Assembly: GCA_964017155.1 (NCBI GenBank)
Contig: OZ024860.1
Span: forward strand, 51,203,858-51,267,857
Direction of reading: 5' to 3'
DNA: 64,000 bases
Origin: Oasisia sp. SBJ-2009
Lineage: Eukaryota; Annelida; Polychaeta; Sabellida; Siboglinidae
A program made the position numbers and the translations under genes. This document shows positions 1 through 10,243 of the stretch, in pieces (position 1 is the first letter of the stretch; each line of letters opens with the position of its first letter). The notes under the pieces were generated by a model, which was not told where the DNA came from, made no database searches, and saw nothing but the letters and a program-made list of their open reading frames with translations.

Positions 1-179
1 TTATTTAATTATATATTTATTATTATCTAACATGCCGTCTTTACGTGCAAGTTTAAACTGATTATGAATACTGTAAATGTGTATTTGTTACTATGTATTT
101 TATGGGCCTCTGAGTGGAAATCTTTCCGGATTTACGGCGCCTTACAAATAAATAATAATAATAAGTATTATTATAAAGC

Positions 180-1770
180 TCCCTAAGAAAGTCAACATTC
201 AAGTCTGTGATAACTGGCGAGGAATCACACACTTGTCCATCCCCAGCAAAGTCTTCTATAGAATCCCCCTTGGAAGAATCGAGACAGCTATTGACAAGAA
301 GCTGAGGCAAGAACAAGCGGAATTCCGGAAGAGAAGAAGATGCACCTAGCAGATTTTTACATTGAGAAACTTCATAACTCAGGCTCTAGTATGGAACTAC
401 CCACAGTATATCAACTTCATCGATTTCAAAAAGGCCTTTTGACAGTATCCAACATGACACCCACTCGAAGATCCTAAGATCCTATAGAGTACCCCCAAGG
501 ATTGTCTCATTGGTAGAGAACTTTGACAACTACTTTGAATGCAGCGTCATCCTCAGCAATGGATCCTCTAAGAGGTTCCCAGGGAAAGCTGGTGTTATAT
601 AAGGATGTGTCCTCTCGCCCATCCTCTTCTTGGTCGTCACCGACTGGGCTATGCGGAAAACTACGTCAGATAAACCCCCAGGTATCCCTTCTCTTCTCCT
701 CATGGTTAGCTCATCACTCTATGTTAGCCACATATTTGTGACCAGAGTATTGTCGAGCTTGGTTTTCAGAGTTGTCCTTATCTAGAATTACTGAGTCCAC
801 TACAGGTTACACATTTACCCCCTGTGTGGGATTTTTTACTTCCCCTGGCATAGACACCGGATAGAAGGGACCACCGGCTTTTAGTGTCTCTTCCGAAAGA
901 CATAGGCAATGTGAGGTGAACGAAATTGCCTGAGTTTCGAAACGGCCGTAGGTGGGATTGAACCACCGTCCCCTCGATTGACAGTCCGGCGCTCTACCGC
1001 GCGACCACCGCTCCTCCTCACCGCGACCACCGATCCAGTGGACTCTCTTCTCTCAGATAGAAGACCTCGACTTTGCCGATGACCTTGCATTTCTATAAGT
1101 AAAGCTTGGCCATGTGCAGGAAAAACTGATAGATTAGACAAGGCACAAGAGATGAGTATCAATGCCACACCAACCGCACCTGTTACCCGTAAAGGTGAAC
1201 CACTTGAGTTTGTAGAGGACGTTACCTACCTGGGTAGTCTAATCAGTAAAGGAGTACAAAAATACATCAAAGCAAGCATGAGAAAAGCCCGTTGTGCCTT
1301 TGCCAAACTTCAGACCATTTGAAAGTCCAAGCAGTACCATGAAAACAAAGTTAAGAATTTACAACAGTAATGTGAAATTTATTTTACCACATGACTCACA
1401 GTGCTGGCGAGTGGTTAAAGGGAACATGGCAAACATCGACGCCTTCCACAATGGATGCTTGAGAAAGATCTGCGGGATATTCTGATCCAATAACATTTCT
1501 AACGTGGAATTTCACAAGAAGACGGGCTGCAATAGTACTGTCCTATAAGTGATATGCCGACGACTGAGATGCTAAGACACGTCCTGAGAATGCCTAATGA
1601 CCTACAGTTGCCCTAAGATGGACGCCACCCTATCGTGGGGCGAGGATCAGGCCGTAACTAAAGACAAGACCCTGTGGAAGAACGTTGCTGTAACCTTGTC
1701 CCCAAGGAGACGAAAAAGATAAGCCAAGCGAGTCATTGATCGACTGGCCACACTGAACAATTGCTTGCAT
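180..1770 (+). pseudogene. Decayed non-LTR retrotransposon (RTE-like) reverse transcriptase
   Basis: Conceptual translation with several frame changes gives a recognisable RT. Motifs in order are CDNWRGIT (about 210-235), KLRQEQAEFRK (about 300-335), YINFIDFKKAF (about 408-440), YFECSVILSNGSSKR (about 533-577), GCVLSPILF (about 603-630), LDFADD (about 1069-1086) and VEDVTYLGSLIS (about 1211-1246), with a C-terminal tail to about 1,770. There are in-frame stops (for example before GCVLSP), a one-base shift inside the AFDSI motif, and an inserted SINE between the GCVLSP and FADD motifs. The copy lacks any endonuclease part, so it is 5' truncated at about 180. The RTE-like assignment rests on the TYLGS and C-terminal pattern and was not tested. 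Confidence 0.75.
684..1036 (-). mobile_element. tRNA-derived SINE inserted in the RT relic
   Basis: On the minus strand this begins with a tRNA-like head (about 950-1,015): a box-A-like GTGGTCGCGCGGTAGAGCG and a box-B-like GGTTCAATCCC. A body of about 250 bp follows that has no open frame. The RT reading of the surrounding element stops at about 684 and resumes at about 1,036, so the SINE is the insertion. The short repeat ATCC at both junctions (684-687 and 1,033-1,036) may be the target-site duplication, but four bases are weak support. A related tRNA-like head lies at about 42,464-42,495. Confidence 0.65.
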
Positions 1771-2390
1771 GGGGTATATTTAATCAATGCATGATTACTG
1801 TTATTAACGCACTCTATCGCTGTAAACTATATTTGAACGCACGTGGACAGGAATGCACTTGGCGCTGGTGGAGGAAACGAGAAGTGGAAAACTACTAGTG
1901 TTTGTCTAGTTGGTTGGTTATTGCAAACTGCATACGTCAAAACGGTAAGTTCTTATATAGCGCAATACCTAATATGACACATAGTTAGCCCAGCGGTATG
2001 TGAGGTTTTCATTTGATTCTATCTGATGTTAAAGGTGAAATGAACATAAAAATTATAATTAAACCAAGTAAATAACATACTAATATGATGCTATTTATAC
2101 ATTTATGACAACTTTTGTAGTTTATATATACACGCAGTTTACCGTCTACAAATCAGCCCATCTGATCGATTTCCGAGTGAAATACCGAAGTGAATAGTGT
2201 CAGTGGCTGCCGCTTGGAACGTACTGATGACGTAATATGTACCATAGAACATTTCGCCATATGAAGTTAGAATCTGGAGAGTCAGATTTGGACAGTTATG
2301 CGACTACTGTAAGAACATGTTGGTCGGTGAAAGCATACAGTGGTGAACCACTGGCTTCAGTAGTCACAAAAAACAAGCAGGAAAGCGACA

Positions 2391-2747
2391 TTGAGCACAA
2401 GAGAAACGGAGAGGGTGAGTTATCAGGGGCCGCTGCCGTCGGTGGGCTACTGTACGAAGATCCAAACATTCCTACGGTGGAACAAAACATCGAAGTGGAT
2501 AGTGTCGATGAAACACCAGGATGGTTGGTGGTATATTGTATGCGCATTTATGACTGTATTAATTGGTGTGATAGGAATATTACATTTTCAAAGACAGAAA
2601 AGTAACAGTAGTTTTATTAATACCAACGGTATCGTATTGCAACGGAATTTCGCTATTGTAATGCATAAACTTCAGACTTTATTTCTTCCATTCAGTAATA
2701 ATAATCCTGTGGTTAATTATTCTATTACTGTTGAGTTTCACGTCTAG
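2391..2747 (+). CDS. Unrecognised ORF with one predicted membrane segment
   Basis: A 118-codon frame inside the TTAA element. It contains a strongly hydrophobic stretch (WWYIVCAFMTVLIGVIGIL) followed by basic HFQRQK, which looks like a single transmembrane helix with a cytoplasmic stop-transfer. A different frame (2,237-2,605) overlaps upstream and is acidic and polar; a one-base shift near 2,518 would join the two. No family is recognised and no splice signals decide the matter, so this may be chance or a decayed gene. Confidence 0.2.
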   Translation: MSTRETERVSYQGPLPSVGYCTKIQTFLRWNKTSKWIVSMKHQDGWWYIVCAFMTVLIGVIGILHFQRQKSNSSFINTNGIVLQRNFAIVMHKLQTLFLPFSNNNPVVNYSITVEFHV

Positions 2748-3150
2748 CCAGGCAAAAGTAACGACGCGGAAAACACTTTTAGGCTTGGAGTTTAGATGAA
2801 ATGTGTCGATCACTAAAAGTGTCAATGCAATTTGGACGATGTCTGTAAGCAACTGTGTTTGGACTGGTTATGCCTGGATGTCGTGGAATACCAGTATACA
2901 AGTGAACTTAATAATAAATAGAAATATTCAATTTAATATATAATGCGTTTGTAGATATCAAATATTAATGTTACAATAAACTCTTCAATGATGATTGAAT
3001 CGAACAACGACATGAACATGAAATGGTCCTTGACCTGAGGCTAATCATTGACAAACATTAAATAATAAACTGATTTTTCAGTTGGACATTATAGCAACCA
3101 TTCGTAAATAGGGCACTTACGCAGAATTTGGACCAACCTCAATTGTGCAA

Positions 3151-3633
3151 TTAAAACCTTATATTTGCCAACATTTGATACATATTCTTGCCACCAGCAG
3201 AATCGGAACGACTTATCTCCAAGTTCCGCCGTTTCTGGAAAGGCAAGTTACGGCTTCGCCTTTCCTTCGTTTCTATCTCCCGGATTCGCTTAAAAATTGT
3301 TGGGATTATTGGGCATGTTAGTGTTGATTTCTTCAAACGTTGTCGACCTGGCTTAAAACACACAGACTGGTAAACAGCTGGATCTGTGACGAAACACGAA
3401 CTGTCAAAATAATCTTGGCATAACTCCATAAGCAAGAACACCGAGTCGGTGTCCAGTTGACTCGACCGACTTGTTTGATCCACTCCCTTCGTCGCCTTGG
3501 CTCTTTCTCTATCGAAAACTAAAGAAGCTCTTTCCGGAATTATCCCCGTTGCTGCATCCAAAAGCCACGCAGAATACCATGTTTTATTCGATGAAGAAGA
3601 ACACCGCAATACACCATTCACCAAGAATACCAT
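3151..3633 (-). CDS. Unrecognised 160-codon ORF in the TTAA element
   Basis: An open frame of 160 codons with mixed, non-repetitive composition. It is serine-rich near the N-terminus, has a central acidic and aromatic part (MELCQDYFDSSCF) and ends in a basic region (KERRSRNLPFQKRRN). The composition is more protein-like than most frames in this AT-rich window. It ends close to the inner side of the element, opposite the plus-strand ORF. It could be a transposase fragment, a passenger gene or chance; no catalytic motif is visible. Confidence 0.3.
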   Translation of the reverse strand: MVFLVNGVLRCSSSSNKTWYSAWLLDAATGIIPERASLVFDRERAKATKGVDQTSRSSQLDTDSVFLLMELCQDYFDSSCFVTDPAVYQSVCFKPGRQRLKKSTLTCPIIPTIFKRIREIETKERRSRNLPFQKRRNLEISRSDSAGGKNMYQMLANIRF

Positions 3634-4339
3634 TGAAATCCTTAACCTGCTGCTAGAGTCTATGGTACATATGACGTCACACTCACGGAAACACCCGAAG
3701 GCAAAATGTCATAGGCGGTGTGTGAGGAAGTATTCTTATTTGCATGATTTTATAAAATATATTTGTTTTCAAGTATTCATACTACACGGTTATATTATGC
3801 TATATATATTCTATTAACCACAGCCTTTAATCTAGAATGTTCATTTCACCTTTAAGATATGCCGTTCAAAAGAATATATGCAAACATATTTATTGATAGC
3901 CAGTTGGCAAGTTACTAATATTAATATAATAATCATATAATTTATATTGCATCTAAATTCCTAGATAAAAGTCAGAGTCGCATCAAGGCCGTTAGACAGA
4001 ACGTTGATTAAGCTCAGATTATAAAACTATTATGGCTATCGATGGTTGGATAGATACGCCAGAGAGCTACGGCACATTTGTAAACGTACGTTTTGAAATA
4101 ACGGCAACATTTGACAGTATATTCAACATATCTAACGACACATTCCAAACAGTATGTGCAACAAAAAAGAACTATTCCTTATATTAGTATCTACTCTAGA
4201 TCAAAAAGTCTATGAAAATATATCTGTTAATGTATACTTAACCATCCTATAACAAATGTTTGTCTACTTTCACTGACTTGAAGAACTTAGACATGGCCTC
4301 TATTCCGTTTGAAATCAATTAGTTATATTGTTTCGTGCC

Positions 4340-4930
4340 TGGTCTAGCATATTAGTTGATCAGCAAATACATTAAAAGTGCTTGCTATCAGGAGTATAAA
4401 TGTACCCTGGTGTTGTATCATTTGAAACCATTTCACTGTCCCAATGAGACATGCACACAACTGTCAAGTAGTGTCTAATTTACCTATCTACAAATTGGCT
4501 GTGCCACTTGTTTAAAGAAATAATAGCTCTTGTTTCAAAGTTGGTTTCGGTGTGGTGCTGTCACCTGCTATCGTATGTGAGGTTCTAAGGCCAAATCAGG
4601 CCACCGTCAATGCCATGAACAATATTCAATTATTTTGGAAAGCCACAACAATCATGAAAATACAATGATTGTGTGTCTATTTCATTTTAGTAAAATTCGA
4701 TGTAGATGTATGGCGCCGTGGTCGAGCAGTGAGAGTGTTACCCTGGTCAGTTATTCGTAGGAACCGGATATCAATCCAAATATCGAATTAGTGGGATTTC
4801 ATGCACTTTAGATAACTTTATATTATTAACTTCTTTTCTAACAACCACTTTTAATGATCTTGCCGAATGTTATGTCCAATTTCTAATAACACATCACAGG
4901 GTCATCGTGCAATAAAATACCATTTCGTTT
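4340..4930. repeat. Dispersed repeat with tRNA-like core, paired with 17,310-17,760
   Basis: This stretch aligns by eye with 17,310-17,760 across most of its length. Shared landmarks are AGCAAATACATTAAAAGTGC, GAGACATGCACACAAC, TTTAGATAACTT and TGCCGAATGTTATG. In the middle (about 4,712-4,780), a GTGGTCGAGCAGTGAGAG box and a later ACCGGATATCAATCC resemble diverged tRNA A and B boxes, so it may be an old SINE-containing repeat. A third partial copy lies just before the LRR exon at 18,234. Confidence 0.5.
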
Positions 4931-5139
4931 ATTCGTTTTATCTGATATTTTATCCCCCATTAAGCAGTCTTTGTTTCTGCAAGCATTTGCATTCATTTAC
5001 GTTTCGTAACATTGAATAACATTTGCAATGTTTCATACCATTTGACTAGTTCCGAGACCCCAAGTAGGAAGCATTTGTAACAGTAACGCAGGTCTCTTTC
5101 GAAGATCAGCCTAAGCCCTTTCAACTAACATCTGATTCT

Positions 5140-5594
5140 GAAAGGAGTACGTCGTATGGAGCCAATATTGGCTATTATATACGACGGGGGTGTGGGGTGT
5201 GCGCATGCTATTGAGTTTTTGAGTCGTAGATCAGGCGACTGAAATCAGTTATGGTTTTAGCTTGCACCTGCGACTCGTTAAGTTGGTTCCAGTCAACTAT
5301 TGTTTTTACAAAAAAATCTTAAACTGTTTACTGTGGGTTATAGGCACTTTTAAACATCTGTTGTTGTTTGATTATTAGTTTCTGTACGACATTTAAAGAT
5401 ACTTTGTCTGGGAAGTGATTAGGCTCATTGTGTCTTTTTTTTTGGGGGGGAGGCCAGAAGAATATTTCAATGGGGACGGCTGGGATAGATTCATTAACAA
5501 TTCGGTACATACATGCTAGTCTTTGGTCCCGTCGTTTATGTTCTAATGTTTCGAGGCTGAGGTTGGTGAGCATGGTTTGACAGATCCTGGACAT
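5140..5594 (-). pseudogene. LINE reverse transcriptase C-terminal fragment
   Basis: Minus-strand frame 5,594-5,328 reads MLTNLSLETLEHKRRDQRL, then CMYRIVN and later HFPDKVS. This is the pattern of the post-RT tail of chordate and invertebrate LINEs, where a region of aromatic and basic residues precedes a final W-x-LP motif. The reading continues in another frame (VDWNQLNES, about 5,270-5,300). The rest of the element is missing upstream, so this is a 5'-truncated 3' end. Confidence 0.55.
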
Positions 5595-6366
5595 GGACCT
5601 GCTCCACGGGGTAGCTAGGCAGCTGCAACAGTTCGCGGTTACAGGTAAAGTTTCTCCAACGAGTGGTGCTTGTTACACTTGTGGAGGTTCTGGTCACCGA
5701 TCATGGGAATGTGCCACGAGGAACAGGGCCCCAGCCACTATAGTTGTGGAGGGATCGGGCATTACTTGTTTGAATGTTTAAACCGCCTGCGTTGCATATC
5801 ATCGCGAAAACGATATGTCGATAATAGGCGTGCGTTCCCGGCATTACAACGTGTACGAAGACACTCCTTCGAGATCCGCTAGGAGTAATCCCGGGCCAGA
5901 CCAACGTACACAGACAGGCAGCGATGTGGCAACTGTATACATTCGCGGTATCAGGGGCTAAATTGTCCAGCTACCGTTCCAAGGCCGTGTTCATGTGGCT
6001 ATATCGTCGGACTCCAGGGACTTTGATTGCGTGATTGCGACAGAACTGATGTAAAATCATGTAGTGGCTGTTCGTAGGTCCGATACCAACAGCCACAGGG
6101 ATACCGACATAACGGCTACCATCTACTCTGTCGTTCTTCCCCGTTATCACGGGAACCGTCTTTCACGTTATGACGGAAACCATATCCCCGTTAGTACGGG
6201 ACCCATCTTCGCCGCCTTCATCACGAGAAACATCTACCACCGTCATTATTGGAAAGATCTACCCCGTCGTCACAGAAACGAGGCTACAGCAGCAAGTCAC
6301 GTCAGAGACACAGTGCTGCTACATCGGCAGCATCAAGCGTCACTGATTATGATATGGATATTGTAA
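5593..6366 (+). pseudogene. LTR-retrotransposon gag/protease remnant with CCHC zinc knuckles
   Basis: Two zinc-knuckle-like motifs occur close together: CYTCGGSGHRSWEC (about 5,671-5,712) and, one frame over, YSCGGIGHYLFEC (about 5,738-5,777). The pair is typical of a Gag nucleocapsid in Ty3/Gypsy or related elements. Downstream (about 5,925-6,060) a hydrophobic stretch may be a decayed protease, though no intact DTGA motif is visible. The stretch 6,064-6,366 is open in one frame and shows loose internal repetition around TATCACGGGA-like units. No LTRs were identified. Confidence 0.5.
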
Positions 6367-6739
6367 AGGCAGTGTCACGTAACATATGCCGAATTTTTGT
6401 TAGTTGATTAACCACCGAACAAAAGCCAACAGCATCAAGCAAAGTTTTGCCCAATAGGGAGTGCGTTGTCAGACGAATGCTTGACGCCGAGTATAACACT
6501 GCACTCGCCGATGGCTTGACAGCGTTCGCGATGTTTTTATCCACCAGTTTCGACTGCAGCTACATGTCCAGTCTTGCAAACCAGAATACACCTACGCCCA
6601 GTTACAAATAGCGATGAGAGCATCAATACCCTACCAGGTAAATAGTCATAACATTCCGGACTGAGTGATGATGGGGTGATGGACATTACACCTGCGTTAT
6701 GCTGGAGCAATTATGTTGCAGAACGTCTCCTATTTAATT

Positions 6740-6965
6740 ATACCCATAACAGGTATAGTCATACCGATGGCGGGTATAATCATACCCAAATCAAGTGTAT
6801 TCATACCAATCGTGGGTATATTCATACCAATATCACGTATAATCACAACAAGGGCAGGTATGATCATGCCCATATCAGGCATAGTCATACTAAGGGCGTG
6901 TATAGTCATACCCAAAAAAGGTATAATCATACCCATGAATGGCATACTCATACCCATATGGCAGA
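6740..6965. repeat. Imperfect 21-bp minisatellite
   Basis: About eleven diverged 21-bp units built on GGTATAATCATACC, each containing a short inverted half (GGTAT...ATACC). Because the period is a multiple of three, every frame stays open and gives a seven-residue peptide repeat: IPxxGIV-like in one plus frame, and a histidine- and threonine-rich version in another. This explains the long overlapping frames here. There is no sign of translation. Confidence 0.8.
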
Positions 6966-8339
6966 AACTCTGTGCTTATATGCCACCTACAGTTCCTCTG
7001 AGCAAGCGCCCTCCTTGTAATGCGATGGCAATCTCTCAATTGTATTGCATGCTATTTATGTTACTGATGTCAGCTGTTGTCATTACGCCCATGCGTATAA
7101 GAACGATGGCGATCCAGGGAGCGTCAGTCTGATTTATGTCGACTACTGCCTAAAATGGCGCCAGTGAGACCGACACAATAGTAATTGTCCTTCAATGCGG
7201 ACGTGAGATTAATCATGCGTGACGTGGCCTGACGGTCGACTGAATAACTGCTTGGTCGAGACGATTCCGACACTGATGTTTCCGACCACCGCTGTGACGA
7301 GGCAGGACGCGAAGTTGTCAAAGTAAAAATGGATGCTGGTATACATATACACACAAATTATGATCCACATCAACAGTTGGTGACCTCAAAGGTCAAAGGT
7401 AAATCTCAAAGCAATCTTTTACATATCACGATTAAGCAAATTAACCCAGTGCCACTAGCGTGTTAGCTTCGTAAAGGCAAAAAGCTGCATGACATTCGGG
7501 CTGTCACACAGAGTTGCACCATCAAATATCCACCAGAAAATAAAATTGTACCCAGACGACAATTTGGCAGAGCAGATCAAACATACATTACCACTTTATT
7601 CCACAATTGGTTCAAACTTTTTAAATCAAACATGTATTATTCAATTATTATCATTTTGATTATAGTAACATACTGATACACCCTTACCAAAAACTATGCA
7701 ACTGTGGCAACATAATAACTGCTAAATACGTAGTATAAAACAACGCATTAGTGTATGTATTGGATACCCTTTGGTCAACTTCCACACTGCTAGGCATTAT
7801 TTTGACAAGTTTTCAACGACAACATTTTCAATTAGCTTTTTAAACAGACTGGAAGGTTAACAATGTCTAGACAGATGCGATGGAACTCTCGAGTATTATC
7901 CAACAGTCATCAACGGTTGCAAGAGAAGAGAAAAGCTGCCTCTGGCAAAAAGGCTGGTGACACGGCAAACACCGTTTGGACACATAACAGTTCAGACGAT
8001 GAATGTCCTGACACCAATCATACATGTTAAGTACCCCGGTTTCGCCGGCAGCCTCCCGGTATTGTACTACGTATCCCTGTTTTAAACGAAACCCCAAACA
8101 AACAAATTGTACCCAACTTACCCTACTGGGTGTGCATAATTGGTTTATTTCTGATTGGGTATCGTCTCGCGTGTTTTTCCATGTCGCCTCTCAATGGCAA
8201 TGTCAGGATGATATAATAAATAATAAATAAATACAATATTTGTCTATGCCATATATCTAGCAATAAAACCATTCAGAGGCGCATTACACTTTACATGAAT
8301 ATTTTTTATATATAAAATAAATAGATAAGTAAAAAACAA
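6966..8339. other. No gene recognised
   Basis: AT-rich sequence with short scattered frames only. No conserved protein motif, splice-site pair flanking an open exon, tRNA or long tandem repeat was seen. Confidence 0.5.
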
Positions 8340-8543
8340 AAAAGTCAGTATAAATAAATAAACAGAAGTGTCTTCAGTTGTTTCTTGAAGGAACTGAGGG
8401 TGTCTGTGGCACTCGAAAATGCCTTTTTTTCCCTGCGTACGCAGTTTGCATCGAGGAACCTCCAGCAGGTGGGCGTCCGCAGAGCGTAGCGCACGGGTCG
8501 AGTCGTAACGAATTAGTAGGTCGCTTAGGTATGATGATTGCAA
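8340..8543 (-). pseudogene. LINE 3'-terminal protein fragment
   Basis: Minus-strand translation gives STRALRSADAHLLEVPRCKL followed, after a one-base shift near the poly-A-like run at about 8,427, by SSFKKQLKTLLF. This is the usual C-terminal ending of CR1/L2-like LINE ORF2 proteins (a SxxxLxVPxxKxxxxG segment, then FKxxLKT). It may be the other end of the copy whose endonuclease and early RT lie at 8,968-10,243, with the middle deleted. Confidence 0.55.
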
Positions 8544-8967
8544 TGGAGTCTAAGAGTGAGCTAATCGTTCAAAGTACAAACGCAGACTCCAGCAGCACGT
8601 ACAACAAATTGAAAATGGCCAGAGTTGAATTTTTTTAATCTTACTTTGATGACTGAACATTAAAACAGTCTAAATACAATGCTTAACCCTTGCCTGTCGT
8701 TGACATTGTTTACAAGCTTTATAGTAGGGGTGGGGTTATTTTGCAAATTTCTTTTGTTTTAATGAAATACTCCCCGGAACATTTGTACATACTATTGTAA
8801 AGTATAAAAATACAATTTGTTGACCAGTCGTCTGATCCTAACCCTCCTATACATACCCTGTGAAACTCATGCCTCTTAAAATGTGGTTTAAAATGGTTTA
8901 ATATTGCTCTCGTTCAATAGCGTTTCATGGTGTTTTTCACATTAAAATCATTATCAAAGCAAAGTTA

Positions 8968-10243
8968 TTAATTATTTCTAAAATCAATATGGATAATTTG
9001 CCGGTATGCGGACTGAAACTTGTCGTGTAAGTCGTTTTCTTGCAAGTAGACAGTCAGCTGTTTTGCAACGACGCGCTTGATTACTTTATAAATAAATGGC
9101 AGATTTGATATAGGCCGATAGTTTAGTAGTGACTCCTGATTTAGTCCAGTCTTCTTGAGCAGGGCCGAAATAAAGCTGGTGTTGTATTTTTCCGCCATGA
9201 CGGACGATTTTAGAGATGTCACAACGATGTGCGACAAAATAAGAAGAAGTTCATTGATCGTGTCTTTAACCAGCCATATAGGAACTGGTTCAATGTTGCA
9301 TGATTTCGGTGGAGCATACATAACAATAGTCGTGATTTCGTCTAGTTTTGGTAGGGCGAAGGAAGACAGTTTCGATGTGCAGCAATTGTTGATACCCACG
9401 TGTTTCTCACCATTTGTTCTGTCGGAACTGAGAGACAACTCACGACCGATGTTGCTTATCGTTTCAGAAAAATGGTTCGAAAACAGATCCGCCACTTCAG
9501 CTTCGGACGTGTAGGTAGGGAACATAGTTCCTACTTTGCGATGAACCAGGCAATTTACAATTCGATAAAATTGTTGTTGACTCTTGCCTGAGTCAACGAT
9601 TTTGCTGGAATTGTAGGCATATTTTGTTTTGGTAAGTAATGCATTGACTCTCTTGCACTGGTCAGCGTACAATTGTCTGTTTACCTCTAGTCTGGAATTT
9701 CTCCAGGATCTTTCTCTCTGCCGTTTCTTTCGTTTCTAAACTCGCAGATCATCCGTATACCACACTGTGTCTTGCTGTAGTCGGATTTGCTTTTCAAGCA
9801 TAGGCGCGTGTGAATCCACTAAGTTGACAAGCAAATTATCAACTAGTTCATCCACGTTCAGCGCGTCTAGATCGTTGGAGCGGAACAGTGGAATGTCTCG
9901 TCGAAAAAACACTGCATGGATAGAGCGTGTTTTGCGGTATCTGATTTTCATTAAACCAGTGCGACGTTGAACAACGTTTATATTAAAATTCACTGCAAAA
10001 TGGTCAGAAAGGCCCAGGTATGTAATGGTGACATTTCGCACAAGGTGTTCGTCCATGCTGCGGGTCATGAGTACGTCTAACGTGTGACCTATTTTGTGTG
10101 TGGGTCGGTTCGCGAACATGCAACACCATTCCTGTGACATTCACAAAATTGATCAGTCGCCGTGCATCAGCATTTGTAGTGTTGTCGATATGAATGTTCA
10201 AATCTCCCATAATAATCAAAGGACCAGGTTTTATGATATGCAA
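8968..10243 (-). pseudogene. LINE endonuclease-RT fragment, jockey/CR1-like
   Basis: Reading down the minus strand: LIIMGDLNIHID (endonuclease GDxN motif, about 10,215-10,180), a frameshift near 10,120, GHTLDVLMTRS and LGLSDHF (endonuclease SDH motif), a linker with one TAG stop at 9,736-9,738, then NYRPISNLPFIYKVIKRVV and DKFQSAYR from the RT fingers. The frame then ends, so the palm with the catalytic aspartates is missing. 3' loss is unusual for a LINE, which normally loses its 5' end, so a later deletion is likely. Only one stop and one shift break some 420 codons, so the copy is fairly young. Confidence 0.75.

Larger units (their letters stand above)
2033..3851. mobile_element. TTAA-flanked inverted-repeat DNA element, 1.8 kb
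   Basis: A perfect 15-bp inverted repeat, AGGTGAAATGAACAT, lies at 2,033-2,047, with its reverse complement at 3,837-3,851. Both are bordered on the outside by TTAA (2,029-2,032 and 3,852-3,855), the target-site duplication expected of piggyBac- and Kolobok-type transposons. The interior holds two unrecognised ORFs that face each other. No DDE/D transposase motif was recognised, so the element may be non-autonomous or carry captured sequence. Which superfamily it belongs to is not settled. Confidence 0.6.
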
